From contig DQFX01000077.1 in the NCBI GenBank assembly GCA_003531585.1, positions 21,582-67,289 on the forward strand: 45,708 bases of DNA, given 5' to 3'. The notes beneath the pieces were generated by a model. It was not told the origin of the DNA, did not search any database, and saw nothing but the letters and a program-made list of their open reading frames with translations. This document shows, in pieces, positions 16,835 to 25,160 of the stretch. The DNA comes from Oscillospiraceae bacterium (GTDB taxonomy: Bacteria > Bacillota > Clostridia > Oscillospirales > Ruminococcaceae). The first letter of the stretch is position 1, and each line of letters starts with the position of its first letter. The position numbers and the translations under genes were made by a program.

Positions 16835-18631
16835 ATGTCAGAAAGGATCCCACAGAGAAACGAGATACCAGCAGAGCACAAGTGGTCGATCGAGGATCTT
16901 TACGCCACCGACGCCGCATGGGAGCAGGATCTCGGCAAGGCGAAGGAATTCCCGGCGAAGATCGCTTCCTATAAGGGGCTTCTCTCCACAGATTCTGCAA
17001 AGCTGCTGGAATACCTGAAATACGACGACGATATGACCGTCATTCTGGAGAACATGATAAACTACGCTCAGCGCAAAAACGACGAGGACACCCGCGAAGC
17101 GAAGTACCAGGACATGGTAAGCCGCCTTGAGATGCTGTTCGTAGACATTTCCGGAGCGTCCGCGTTCGTAACTCCCGAGATACTCTCCATCAATGACGAA
17201 ACCATGGAGCGCTTCTATAAGGAGCAGCCCGGCATGGAGCTTTACCGCCTGTGCATCGACAGAGTACGCCGCAGAAAGGCGCATATCCTCTCCGAAGCAG
17301 AGGAGCGCATAATGGCTCTGGCAGGCGACATGACGAACTCACCGGACACGATATTCTCAATGCTGGACGACGCCGATATGAAGTTCCCGGACGCAGTCGA
17401 TAAGGACGGAAACAAGCACCAGGTAACTCATGGCAGCTATATCCCGCTCATGCATTCCAACGACCGCACGCTGAGAAAATCCGCGTTCGAGAGCCTCTAC
17501 GGCGTTTACGAGAACTTCAAGAATACCTCCGCGGCGGTGCTTGCTTCCCAGGTCAAGTGCCTGACGTTCAACGCAAGGGCGAGAAGATACGAAAGCACCC
17601 TCGAGGCAGCGCTCAGCGGCAACGAGGTACCGGTTGAGGTATACAAGCAGCTTATCGAGGCGGTTCACGAAAACATGGATTATATGTATAAGTACATGAA
17701 GCTGCGCAAGAAGCTGCTCGGCGTTGACGAGCTGCACGCCTACGACCTCTATGCGCCTATCGTAAGCGACATTGAGGTCAAGATCCCGTTCGACCAGGCA
17801 AAGCAGGAGGTCTACGACTCCCTGGCGCCGATGGGCGAGGATTACCGCGCGATATTCCGCGAGGGAATCGAGAACCGCTGGATAGACATCTACGAAAACG
17901 AGGGCAAGCGCAGCGGAGCGTATTCCGCAGGCGCGAGGGTACACCCGTACGTCCTGCTGAACCACAAGGATACTCTTGACAGTGAGTTCACCCTGGCGCA
18001 CGAAATGGGTCACGCTATTCATTCCTACCTTTCAAATAAGAATCAGCCCGTTGTTTACGCGGATTACGTGATTTTCGTAGCCGAGGTTGCTTCTACCTGC
18101 AACGAGAGCCTGCTCATGCAGCACCTTCTCAAGACCACCACGGATAAGAAGCGCCGCGCGTACCTCATCAATTATTTCCTCGAGCAGTTCCGTACAACGC
18201 TTTACCGTCAGACTATGTTCGCGGAATTCGAACTGATGATAAACGAGAAGGTCGAAAACGGCGAGAGCCTTACCGCGGAAGCGCTCTGCGACATGTACAG
18301 AAAGCTGAACCTGCTGTATTACGGCGAGGATATCGTTATCGACCATGAGCTTGACATGGAGTGGGCAAGGATCCCGCACTTCTATTACAATTACTACGTT
18401 TACCAGTACGCCACAGGATTCTCTGCTGCGATCGCGCTCAGCCAGCGCATACTCAAGGAGGGCGAGTCCGCTGTCAAGGATTACATCGGATTCCTGAGCG
18501 GCGGCTGCTCGAAGGATCCTATATCGCTGCTGCGCGGCGCGGGAGTGGATATGACCTCCAAGAAACCGGTGACGGAAGCGCTCAAGCTGTTCGGCGAGCT
18601 CATCGACGAGATGGAAGATCTCATGCAGTGA
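16835..18631 (+). CDS. pepF: Oligoendopeptidase F (M3B metallopeptidase)
   Basis: This cytoplasmic zinc peptidase cleaves short to medium peptides. The 598-residue product has the M3 gluzincin motif HEMGHAIHS beginning at His389, with the distal glutamate in the following FVAEVASTCNESLL helix. It has the PepF N-terminal region (PQRNEIPAEHKWSIEDLYATD) and the C-terminal YYVYQYATGFSAA signature. Length is normal (about 600). AAAGGAGAA lies properly spaced ahead of the ATG. It follows the tyrA pair at 13 bases and is followed after ten bases by a kinase-like gene, suggesting a longer transcript to 19754. Confidence 0.95.
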   Translation: MSERIPQRNEIPAEHKWSIEDLYATDAAWEQDLGKAKEFPAKIASYKGLLSTDSAKLLEYLKYDDDMTVILENMINYAQRKNDEDTREAKYQDMVSRLEMLFVDISGASAFVTPEILSINDETMERFYKEQPGMELYRLCIDRVRRRKAHILSEAEERIMALAGDMTNSPDTIFSMLDDADMKFPDAVDKDGNKHQVTHGSYIPLMHSNDRTLRKSAFESLYGVYENFKNTSAAVLASQVKCLTFNARARRYESTLEAALSGNEVPVEVYKQLIEAVHENMDYMYKYMKLRKKLLGVDELHAYDLYAPIVSDIEVKIPFDQAKQEVYDSLAPMGEDYRAIFREGIENRWIDIYENEGKRSGAYSAGARVHPYVLLNHKDTLDSEFTLAHEMGHAIHSYLSNKNQPVVYADYVIFVAEVASTCNESLLMQHLLKTTTDKKRRAYLINYFLEQFRTTLYRQTMFAEFELMINEKVENGESLTAEALCDMYRKLNLLYYGEDIVIDHELDMEWARIPHFYYNYYVYQYATGFSAAIALSQRILKEGESAVKDYIGFLSGGCSKDPISLLRGAGVDMTSKKPVTEALKLFGELIDEMEDLMQ

Positions 18632-18641
18632 CGGAGGCGGT

Positions 18642-19754
18642 ATGCAGGTAACTTCAAAAGAGGAGATCTTCAAGCCGTATCTCTGCCTGTTCAGCGGAAG
18701 CAAAGTTGTGTGCCTTGACAACAGGTTCTGCGTGGTGAGCTGCGAAGGCTCTCTGCTTGAGTCTGGCGAGTGCGTGCTGAAAAGCGTCCGCGAAACGGTG
18801 CCGGAACCTCTCGGCGTAGTGATGGATACCACGCTGTACAAAAACGAGCATTTCTATTGCCTGAGGCTCCACCCGATAAAGAACGGAATAGGTGAAACGA
18901 TAGCGTATATCGGAGAGATCCTGGATTCCGGGTCGGTGCGCGGAATGATGGAGCGCACCGAGGCACCTTCTGACATACTGCCGCTTTATAACGCGGTGGA
19001 GATGAATTCCGCAGCAATCTGGAAGCACGCCGCGAATCTGCGCTACGGCATGGTAAAGGCGAAGGATTACACGCGCCTGACCGAGGTGCTCGGAATAGAA
19101 ACGGCGATGTCTAATCTGTCGTCGGTGTGCGAGAATGCTTTCAACTACGCTGAAATGCTGTACCGCACCCAGCGCGAAACGGTCGTAGACGCAGGCGAGC
19201 TTTGCGAGAATCTCGCGAAACGCTGCAACGCTGCGCTCGCCAAGTGCGGAAGGCGCATAGAAGCGCTGATAGACCCGGGCAGTCTGTACATCTACGCCGA
19301 CAGCCGCCGCGCCGTTGTCGCGCTGGTGAACGCAGTTCAGAACGCGCTGCTGTATTCCCCGAAGGAGACCGAGCCGATACTTACCGTGTGTTACCGTGAG
19401 TCCCGCGGCAGGAAGTTCGTAGAGATACGCGTCGTAAATGAAAGTTCCATGTTCAGCAGCAAGGATTTCAGCGGCAGCGTTGACGTAAATTTCAGCTACC
19501 AGCGGATGGGCTACGGAATTCCGATAATCAAGCGGTTTGTGCAGGTCAGCGGCGGGTGGTTCGACATGACGGAGGAAAACGGCAGAGTGACGGTGACGAT
19601 ATCGCTTCCGGCGGCGCATTACGGCTCCGGCGCGGAGCTTCCGCTGAGGAAACCGTCCGCTGCTCAGTACGATACTGGTATCCCGGATTTCACAGAGATA
19701 ATGATGCGCGAGGTCGTGCAGTTCTTCGGCGAGAGCGCCGAAAGCGCGGAGTAA
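18642..19754 (+). CDS. Degenerate sensor-kinase-like ATPase protein
   Basis: This 370-residue soluble protein resembles a cytoplasmic histidine kinase but is incomplete in its motifs. Residues about 1-105 look like a PAS-type input domain. A helical region (about 110-185) contains WKHAANLRYGM with His129 where a phospho-histidine would sit, although the usual SHELRTP pattern is absent. The C-terminal part (about 190-330) follows an HATPase_c fold: N box VNAVQNALLYSP is present, the DxGxG box is missing (VNESSMFSSKDF), and a G2-like GYGIPIIKRF remains. It may bind ATP weakly or act as a phosphotransfer or partner protein. A GGAGG site precedes the ATG, and a two-component system starts 162 bases downstream. 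Confidence 0.72.
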   Translation: MQVTSKEEIFKPYLCLFSGSKVVCLDNRFCVVSCEGSLLESGECVLKSVRETVPEPLGVVMDTTLYKNEHFYCLRLHPIKNGIGETIAYIGEILDSGSVRGMMERTEAPSDILPLYNAVEMNSAAIWKHAANLRYGMVKAKDYTRLTEVLGIETAMSNLSSVCENAFNYAEMLYRTQRETVVDAGELCENLAKRCNAALAKCGRRIEALIDPGSLYIYADSRRAVVALVNAVQNALLYSPKETEPILTVCYRESRGRKFVEIRVVNESSMFSSKDFSGSVDVNFSYQRMGYGIPIIKRFVQVSGGWFDMTEENGRVTVTISLPAAHYGSGAELPLRKPSAAQYDTGIPDFTEIMMREVVQFFGESAESAE

Positions 19755-19755
19755 A

Positions 19756-19811
19756 TTCACAGCTGATATTCAGTGTATTTTCACAGCGCTGTCATATTTT
19801 CTGTGTATAAT
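19756..19811 (+). promoter_or_regulatory. Promoter of the second two-component system with Pho-box-like repeats
   Basis: TATAAT at 19806-19811 lacks a clear -35 box. Upstream, TTCACAGC occurs exactly at 19756-19763 and 19780-19787. Related hexamers TTCAGT (19769) and GTCATA (19791) give spacings of 13, 11 and 11 bases, as in boxes bound by PhoB/PhoP-type regulators. CTGTCAT (19789-19795) and CTGTGTA (19801-19807) form a further partial repeat reaching the -10 box. Regulator identity is inference. Confidence 0.5.
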
Positions 19812-19916
19812 CAAACTAGTTTATAAGGCGGCGTCTGAAAATGGCGCCTGCTTTTAGCAGAAAAATTTATTGTGAAAAGAAACGGTTAGAATCAATACTT
19901 GACAGGAGATGGATCT

Positions 19917-20603
19917 ATGTACAGAATTCTTGTTGTTGACGATGAGGAGAATATCCGCGAGGTGATCAAGGAGTACGCCGAGTTCGAGGGGCATCAGGTA
20001 TCCGAGGCGTGCGACGGCATGCAGGCTATCGAGATGGTGAAGAACAACGATTACGACATCATCATAATGGACGTAATGATGCCGCGCCTTGACGGCTATT
20101 CCGCATGCAAGGAGATCCGCAAGATCAAGCAGATCCCGGTACTTATGCTGTCCGCCCGCGGCGAGGAGTACGACAAGCTGTTCGGATTTGAGATAGGCAT
20201 TGACGACTACGTTGTAAAGCCGTTCTCTCCGAAGGAGGTCATGGCGCGCGTTAACGCGATAGTTAAGCGCAATCAGGGGGCTAAGCAGGCGCCAGCGGCT
20301 CCGGCGCCCGAAACCGTGAAGTTCGGCGGGCTGGAGATCAACTTTACCTCCCGCGACGTGTACATCGACGGAGTAAAGGCGAACCTCACCCCGAAGGAGT
20401 ACGACCTTCTGTTCTATCTCGTGCGCAATAAGAACATCGCGCTCACAAGAAACAAACTCCTCGAGGAAGTCTGGGGCTACGATTTCTTCGGAGACGACCG
20501 CACCATTGACACCCACATCAAAATGCTCAGAAACAACCTCGGTCCGTATCGCAACTATATTGTAACGCTCAGGGGAATGGGCTACAAGTTCGAGGCTGAC
20601 TGA
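19917..20603 (+). CDS. Response regulator, OmpR/PhoB family
   Basis: This is a 228-residue two-component transcription factor. The receiver domain has VVDDEE (7-12), phospho-acceptor Asp52 in IIMDVMMPRLDG and Lys101 in VVKPF. A glutamine/alanine/proline linker (about 120-133) leads to a winged helix with LTPKEYDLLFYLV, the DDRTIDTHIKMLRNNL recognition region and a terminal GMGYKFE strand. An upstream TTG at 19899 is in frame, but its codons cover the CAGGAG ribosome site, so the ATG at 19917 is the better start. The stop overlaps the next ATG (TGATG), coupling it to the kinase. Confidence 0.94.
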   Translation: MYRILVVDDEENIREVIKEYAEFEGHQVSEACDGMQAIEMVKNNDYDIIIMDVMMPRLDGYSACKEIRKIKQIPVLMLSARGEEYDKLFGFEIGIDDYVVKPFSPKEVMARVNAIVKRNQGAKQAPAAPAPETVKFGGLEINFTSRDVYIDGVKANLTPKEYDLLFYLVRNKNIALTRNKLLEEVWGYDFFGDDRTIDTHIKMLRNNLGPYRNYIVTLRGMGYKFEAD

Positions 20604-22114
20604 TGAAATTCCGCAGGAGCATTAAATTTAATGTCTGGGCGCGCTTCGAAGCCATAGTCATTGCAATGCTGGCGTTCACCTATGTGTTCCTGATAGTGCT
20701 GTTTCCGTCGTTCTACGAGTGGATGAAAACTTATGAGATTGCCGAGTCTATGGCGTACATCAAAACTAGCTGGAGCCTCGGAGATTCCGACAATTTCGGC
20801 ACTGTAGTGACCAACATTGCACGCAAGAATAAAATGTACATCGAGGTCTCAACGCCATACCGAATCGGTTACGTTGACTATCTCGGCGGAAGCCAGTCGC
20901 TGTCGCAGCTGTCGAAAACGCAGTACCAGCAGGCGGCGCTTGATTCGGACACCGGCGTATACTACGACCAGATAAGGGACGAGCGCGAAAATAACACCGT
21001 GCTGATGATGTGCACCTACATCGGCACCAAAGACGACCCGCAGGCGTATATATTCATTTGCAGCTATCTTCAGCCTATCGGTACAACAGTGGCTATATTC
21101 CAGCGGCAGTTCCTATTCGTATCGCTGATTATGATGATGTTGACGCTGTTCGTGTCGCTGTTCTTTGCGAACAAGATAACCAACCCGATAATCAACATCA
21201 ACAAACATGCGAAGGATCTTCCGCAGGGCAAGTTCGACGCAGTGATTGACGATCACGACTTCAACGAGATCCAACAGCTTGCTTCCACGCTTCAAGAGGC
21301 TTCAAAGGAGATCGCAAAATCAGACGACCTCCGCCGGGAGCTCATGGCGAACATCTCCCACGACCTGCGCACGCCGCTGACGATGATAAAGGCGTATGCC
21401 GAGATGATACGCGACCTTTCCGGCGACAACCCGGAAAAACGCGCACGGCACCTTAAAGTCATAATCGACGAAACCGACCGCCTGTCCTCGCTGGTTAACG
21501 ATATCCTCGACCTGTCGAAGCTTCAGGCGGGCGTTACCGAGATGAACATGACGGTGTTCGACCTGTCGGAACGGCTGTCCGGAGTTATCTCAAGATTTGA
21601 CATTCTGAAAGAGAACGACGGCATAATAATCAAGCTGGAAGCGGAGGATAATATCGTTATCAACGCGGATATAACAAAGCTTGAGCAGGTGGTCTACAAC
21701 CTGATAAACAACGCCGTGACCTACACCGGGGACGACAACACGGTCATCGTGCGGCTGTTCCGTAAGGAAGGCGGGCTGATAAGGTTTGAAGTGACCGACC
21801 ACGGCGACGGAATCGCGCCGGAGTACCTGCCGTACATCTGGGACAGATATTACAAGGTCAGCGAGCGCAACAAGACGCACAAGCGCGCCAAAATGGGAAG
21901 CGGTATCGGACTTTCCATTGTAAAGAACGTGCTGGAGCAGCACGGATTCAAGTACGGCGCAGACAGCGAGGTAGGGAAGGGGAGTACCTTCTGGTTTGAG
22001 GCTCCCGAGTATCACGAGCAGCCCGAGCCGCAGCCTGAGCAGCCGAGATTATCCCTCAGGCTGAAAAAGCAGACTGAAATTAAGGAGCAGTCCGACGATA
22101 CCAGCAGGAAATAA
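20603..22114 (+). CDS. Sensor histidine kinase (HAMP type)
   Basis: This is the partner kinase of the preceding regulator. The 503-residue product is a classic two-membrane-segment sensor: segments at about 13-35 and 168-190 flank an extracellular domain of roughly 130 residues. A HAMP linker follows (ANKITNPIININKHAKDL). HisKA is NISHDLRTPLTMIKAYAEM with phospho-His253, the N box is NLINNAVTYTG, and the remaining boxes are DHGDGIAPEYL and GSGIGLSIVKNVLEQHG. All catalytic motifs are intact. The C-terminus is proline- and glutamine-rich (about 475-490). It starts in a TGATG overlap with the regulator. A strong terminator sits at 22211-22245. Confidence 0.94.
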   Translation: MKFRRSIKFNVWARFEAIVIAMLAFTYVFLIVLFPSFYEWMKTYEIAESMAYIKTSWSLGDSDNFGTVVTNIARKNKMYIEVSTPYRIGYVDYLGGSQSLSQLSKTQYQQAALDSDTGVYYDQIRDERENNTVLMMCTYIGTKDDPQAYIFICSYLQPIGTTVAIFQRQFLFVSLIMMMLTLFVSLFFANKITNPIININKHAKDLPQGKFDAVIDDHDFNEIQQLASTLQEASKEIAKSDDLRRELMANISHDLRTPLTMIKAYAEMIRDLSGDNPEKRARHLKVIIDETDRLSSLVNDILDLSKLQAGVTEMNMTVFDLSERLSGVISRFDILKENDGIIIKLEAEDNIVINADITKLEQVVYNLINNAVTYTGDDNTVIVRLFRKEGGLIRFEVTDHGDGIAPEYLPYIWDRYYKVSERNKTHKRAKMGSGIGLSIVKNVLEQHGFKYGADSEVGKGSTFWFEAPEYHEQPEPQPEQPRLSLRLKKQTEIKEQSDDTSRK

Positions 22115-22210
22115 ATCCCGGCAGTTTACGGGAAACATCAAAGTAATATAGCTGCAAATCCGCATTATAAAAGGATTTGTAGTGACGTATAACCACATAC
22201 TTTGATCAAT

Positions 22211-22245
22211 AAAAAGGACGCTTTTCACTGGAAGGCGTCCTTTTT
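22211..22245. terminator. Strong bidirectional terminator
   Basis: AAAAAGGACGC (22211-22221) and GCGTCCTTTTT (22235-22245) form an 11-base-pair stem with A- and T-tracts on both sides, after the second kinase gene. It lies in the only gene-free stretch above 300 bases (22115-22435), which otherwise holds just the promoter at 22345-22353. Confidence 0.9.
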
Positions 22246-22344
22246 CTATATAATTATGAAACAATGACATAAAGTTTTTTTCAAGCTGCAAGCAAAGTGC
22301 AAAATCACATTGTTCCGATTTGTCACGTCATGTTTATAAAAATG

Positions 22345-22353
22345 TGATATAAT
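22345..22353 (+). promoter_or_regulatory. Extended -10 promoter of the sigma-factor gene
   Basis: TGA followed by TATAAT (22348-22353), preceded by ATG to give ATGTGATATAAT; no convincing -35 hexamer at 17 bases. It is 83 bases ahead of the sigma-factor start codon. A housekeeping-type extended -10 promoter fits better than an ECF-type autoregulated one. Confidence 0.55.
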
Positions 22354-22435
22354 TTTATTGCGAAATTTTGCATCTGATGTAGTATTTGCCGCTAAAACCG
22401 TAGTATATAGGTGAAGCCGTAAAGGAGGCGATAAA

Positions 22436-22996
22436 ATGATAGAAGATGAAAAAATCGTGGAATTGTTTTTCGAACGGTCAGAACAAGCAATACAGGAGCT
22501 TGGCAATAAGTATGGCAAAGTCTGCCGCAAACTGTCATACAATATCGTGAACAACATGCAGGACGCAGAAGAATGTGTAAACGACGCTTATCTGGGAGCG
22601 TGGAACGCGATCCCGCCGGAAAAGCCCGATCCGCTGCTGACCTACCTTTGCAAGATCGTTCGGAACATATCTCTGAAAATGTATTACAGGAAAGAAGCCG
22701 CCAGGCGAAACAGTACGTATGCAATCGCTATGGAGGAGATCGAAGCCTGCTTAGCAGCCCCGAATACAGTAGAAACCGAATTTGAAGCAAGGGAGCTGGC
22801 GCGGGTAATCGAAAGTTTTCTGGATACGCTGACCGCCGAAAATCGCGTAATCTTCATGCGGCGGTATTGGTTTTCGGACAGCTGCAAGGATATAGCCAAG
22901 TTAGTAGGCCTTACAGAGAAAAATATCTCTGTCCGGCTGACGCGAATACGTCGGAAAATGAAAAAGTACTTGATCGAGAAGGAGGTGTTTTTATGA
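22436..22996 (+). CDS. RNA polymerase sigma factor, ECF-like sigma-70 family
   Basis: This 186-residue protein has only regions 2 and 4 of a sigma-70 factor. Region 2 covers about 20-85 (NMQDAEECVNDAYLGAWNAIPP, then LLTYLCKIVRNISLKMYYR). Region 4 covers about 120-180 with the helix-turn-helix SCKDIAKLVGLTEKNISVRLTRIRRKM. A GGAGG site precedes the ATG. The stop overlaps the start of the next gene (ATGA), which encodes a membrane protein, the usual sigma/anti-sigma arrangement. Base composition looks more AT-rich than the neighbours on both sides, suggesting a separate origin. Target promoters cannot be predicted here. Confidence 0.9.
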   Translation: MIEDEKIVELFFERSEQAIQELGNKYGKVCRKLSYNIVNNMQDAEECVNDAYLGAWNAIPPEKPDPLLTYLCKIVRNISLKMYYRKEAARRNSTYAIAMEEIEACLAAPNTVETEFEARELARVIESFLDTLTAENRVIFMRRYWFSDSCKDIAKLVGLTEKNISVRLTRIRRKMKKYLIEKEVFL

Positions 22997-23541
22997 ACTC
23001 GAAGATATTTACCGAAGCTATGAGCAAAATCGACAACAAGTATGTCGGCGAAGCGCTTTTCTACAACGGAACCCGTTTGGCGAAAAAAAGCTCTAAAAGA
23101 ATTGCGGCTTTATTTGCTGCCATCATAGCCGTATTAGGTCTTTGCGGATTCGCTGCATATGAAATTGGGCTGTTTGATCCGTGGCTGCAAAAACCATCTG
23201 CCGAGCCAATAGAAACTGTTCGGAGCGCGATCGAAGGTCAGGCTGACAAGGAATATACAATTGCCCTGCGCGTTGAGAAAATAAAGGTCGATGAAGATGA
23301 AACGGCGCGTGTTAAAGCTATGTATTCCGGCAGCGAACTTGCAGAAGCAAGAGGTTGGACAGACGAATATCTTGAGGAACACTTTATTGTCGTATGGGCT
23401 AAATATTATACGGAGTACGACCATACCAAGACATTTTTAGACGACGGTTATACTGAACAGTATTTTTACCTGACCCAAGATATAAAATCCGGGAAATGGA
23501 CAATTAACGATAATACATCTCCAAATCAAAGTTCAAAATAA
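22993..23541 (+). CDS. Single-pass membrane protein, putative anti-sigma factor
   Basis: This 182-residue product has a cytoplasmic N-terminus (about 1-36), one membrane segment (about 37-58, IAALFAAIIAVLGLCGFAAYEI) and an extracytoplasmic domain rich in acidic and aromatic residues. The N-terminal NSKIFTEAMSKIDNKYVGEAL resembles the short segment that Clostridia place before the membrane helix in sigma-factor partners; no zinc anti-sigma motif is visible. GGAGGTG precedes the ATG at 22993, which overlaps the sigma stop codon. The outer domain (TIALRVEKIKVDEDE and onward) resembles small sensor or lipoprotein-like domains. The anti-sigma role rests on position and topology. Confidence 0.7.
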   Translation: MNSKIFTEAMSKIDNKYVGEALFYNGTRLAKKSSKRIAALFAAIIAVLGLCGFAAYEIGLFDPWLQKPSAEPIETVRSAIEGQADKEYTIALRVEKIKVDEDETARVKAMYSGSELAEARGWTDEYLEEHFIVVWAKYYTEYDHTKTFLDDGYTEQYFYLTQDIKSGKWTINDNTSPNQSSK

Positions 23542-23560
23542 CAGAGTAAACACCATTCAC

Positions 23561-23592
23561 AAGGACAGTTATGTTATGGCTGTCCTTATTTT
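23561..23592 (+). terminator. Terminator after the sigma/anti-sigma pair
   Basis: AAGGACAG (23561-23568) pairs with CTGTCCTT (23580-23587), then ATTTTG. It lies 20 bases after the stop of the membrane protein. Confidence 0.75.
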
Positions 23593-23598
23593 GTACAA

Positions 23599-23750
23599 CC
23601 GGGTAATAAAGCGAACGGCCATGACAAAGAAGAAAAGAGAGCAAAAATGAAAAAGCTGATGTCAAACGCCGACAGAACATAGAGGTTTACTTTAACCGTG
23701 CCGGACAGATTTTGTCAGACGCACAAAAGAAGTCCGAAACAACCGAGTGA
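23599..23750 (+). pseudogene. Probable remnant of a serine recombinase C-terminus (two frames)
   Basis: Two short overlapping frames together read like the tail of one protein. The first gives NKANGHDKEEKRAKMKKLM and stops at 23680. The second, open from 23625, gives KADVKRRQNIEVYFNRAGQI and ends at 23748-23750. The IEVYFNRAGQI segment resembles the C-terminal (V/I)EIYYxFIGxI strand of large serine recombinases with a DUF4368 tail. No start codon, ribosome site or upstream domain remains, and a terminator hairpin encloses its stop. This is read by eye and needs a search; a chance match is possible. Confidence 0.35.
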
Positions 23751-23770
23751 CCGTTCGTTTCGGACTTTTG
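23730..23770 (+). terminator. Terminator enclosing the end of the recombinase remnant
   Basis: AAGTCCGAAAC (23730-23740) and GTTTCGGACTT (23757-23767) form a perfect 11-base-pair stem followed by TTTG. The stop codon of the remnant lies in the loop, as in terminators that belong to the gene they end. Confidence 0.8.
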
Positions 23771-23825
23771 CGTGATAATATAACTCACAGGCGTTCCCGC
23801 ATTACGCTGCCGGGATTTTTATAGG

Positions 23826-24962
23826 TCAAATATATCTGAGAATGTCCTTTTCCTTGCCGTTTTCGATGAAGATTCGGGGAACTCGCGTTCCTATGCAGCA
23901 AAGCAGTTCGTAGCTTATCGTTCCGATGAGGTCGGCTGCATGGTCGACTGAGGAGCCGCCGAAAGTTTCGTCAGAGTAGACCGTTACCTCGTCGCCTATC
24001 TGCGCTTCCGGGATATCCGTGATGTCAACAAGGGTCTGATCCATGCAGATACGTCCGCAGACCGGAGCCGGCTTGCCGTGAATCAGTACATTCCACTGAC
24101 CGGAGAGCCTGCGGTTGAAGCCGTCTGCATATCCGCATGGGATAAGCGCGAGCCGGGTCTCGTGATCTGCCTTGAACGTCCTGCCGTAGCTTACCGTGTC
24201 GCCGGGCTTGATAGTCTTTATCTGGCTGATTACCGCCTTCATGCTGAATACGGACTTGATTCCGTCCGGGAGCGGGTATTCGGTGTTCGGGCGGTGTCCG
24301 TACATCACTATGCCTGCGCGGATAAAATCGCCGTCGAAATCCTTGTGGAACAGTATGCCGCCGCTGTTCTGGGAATGCATGGGAAGCTTCCTTGCATGGC
24401 AGATGTCCGCGAGCTTTTTGTACTGTTTCTCGGTGAACTCCACATCTTCCTTTTCGAGGGAGTCCGCAACTGAGAAGTGCGTGTATCCCGCGCGGCAGTC
24501 AAGCCCCGGAAGGGCAAGTATCTGGTCTGCTTCCTCCGCCGTTGTTATACCTACACGGCACATTCCGGTGTCGAACTTGATATGCACCGGTACCTTCAGA
24601 CCAGCCTTCACAGCCGCCTCGGAAAGCTCCCTGGCGTAGGGAACGCTTCCGACTGTAAATATGTAGTTCTTGTCAAGATTTTCGAAAATCAGCGGAATAT
24701 CGCAGTAACCGAAAAGCAGTATATCGCCCTCGACCCCAGCCGAGGAAAGATTCTGAGCCTCCCACAGATTGGATACCGCGAAGTGCTTTACGCCGATGTG
24801 GTTCATTGCAAGCGCGCATTCCGCGTCGCCGTGACCGTAGGCGTTTGCCTTTACTATTGCGATAATATCGCGGTTTCCGGAGTATTCCCTGATGATCTCT
24901 ATATTGTTTTTCAGGACGTCGAGATTGATTTCCGCCCATGCTCTGTGATAAAAATTCTTCAT
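23826..24962 (-). CDS. alr: Alanine racemase
   Basis: This PLP enzyme interconverts L- and D-alanine for peptidoglycan. The 378-residue product has the Schiff-base lysine Lys38 in AIVKANAYGHG, the PLP-barrel strand HIKFDTGMCRVGI, the catalytic tyrosine in PCGYADGFNRRLSG, and CMDQTLVDIT plus a beta domain ending in LLCCIGTRVPRIF. Length and motif order are normal. The ATG at 24962 follows a GAGGAG site on the minus strand. It is alone on its strand and divergent from the LCP-like operon. No clear minus-strand promoter of its own stood out in the AT-rich gap. D-Ala supply fits the wall-related neighbours but does not prove a shared role. Confidence 0.96.
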   Translation of the reverse strand: MKNFYHRAWAEINLDVLKNNIEIIREYSGNRDIIAIVKANAYGHGDAECALAMNHIGVKHFAVSNLWEAQNLSSAGVEGDILLFGYCDIPLIFENLDKNYIFTVGSVPYARELSEAAVKAGLKVPVHIKFDTGMCRVGITTAEEADQILALPGLDCRAGYTHFSVADSLEKEDVEFTEKQYKKLADICHARKLPMHSQNSGGILFHKDFDGDFIRAGIVMYGHRPNTEYPLPDGIKSVFSMKAVISQIKTIKPGDTVSYGRTFKADHETRLALIPCGYADGFNRRLSGQWNVLIHGKPAPVCGRICMDQTLVDITDIPEAQIGDEVTVYSDETFGGSSVDHAADLIGTISYELLCCIGTRVPRIFIENGKEKDILRYI

Positions 24963-24979
24963 GTTCGCTCCTCAATGTG

Positions 24980-25008
24980 TTGAAATTTCAGAAAAAGTGT
25001 GGTATAAT
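24980..25008 (+). promoter_or_regulatory. Promoter of the LCP-like/LUD/manA/glucokinase/ilvD run
   Basis: TTGAAA (24980-24985), 17-base spacer, TATAAT (25003-25008) with TGTGG before the -10 box. It leaves a leader of about 100 to 145 bases, depending on the start codon, which is AT-rich with no clear terminator. Confidence 0.72.
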
Positions 25009-25160
25009 ATATAATATTATAAGGAATTTATTAATGAACAACTATTGACTTCTTTTTCTGATATCGCCTTGTATATTATATTACTAATTCCCGAAAAATT
25101 CAATACCTTTTCCGGGTGATGTCATTTTTTTTGAAAAAGCAGTCGCGAAAGGCAGAATCT

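Noticed and set aside
18654..19760. 368-residue open frame on the minus strand
   Set aside because: Covers the kinase-like gene in antisense; no ribosome site or motif, and the plus frame has kinase signatures and a GGAGG site.
24989..25060. Inverted nine-base pair CAGAAAAAG and CTTTTTCTG flanking the alr/LCP intergenic region
   Set aside because: The arms are 54 bases apart, A/T-biased, and do not overlap a recognisable operator; likely chance in an AT-rich gap.
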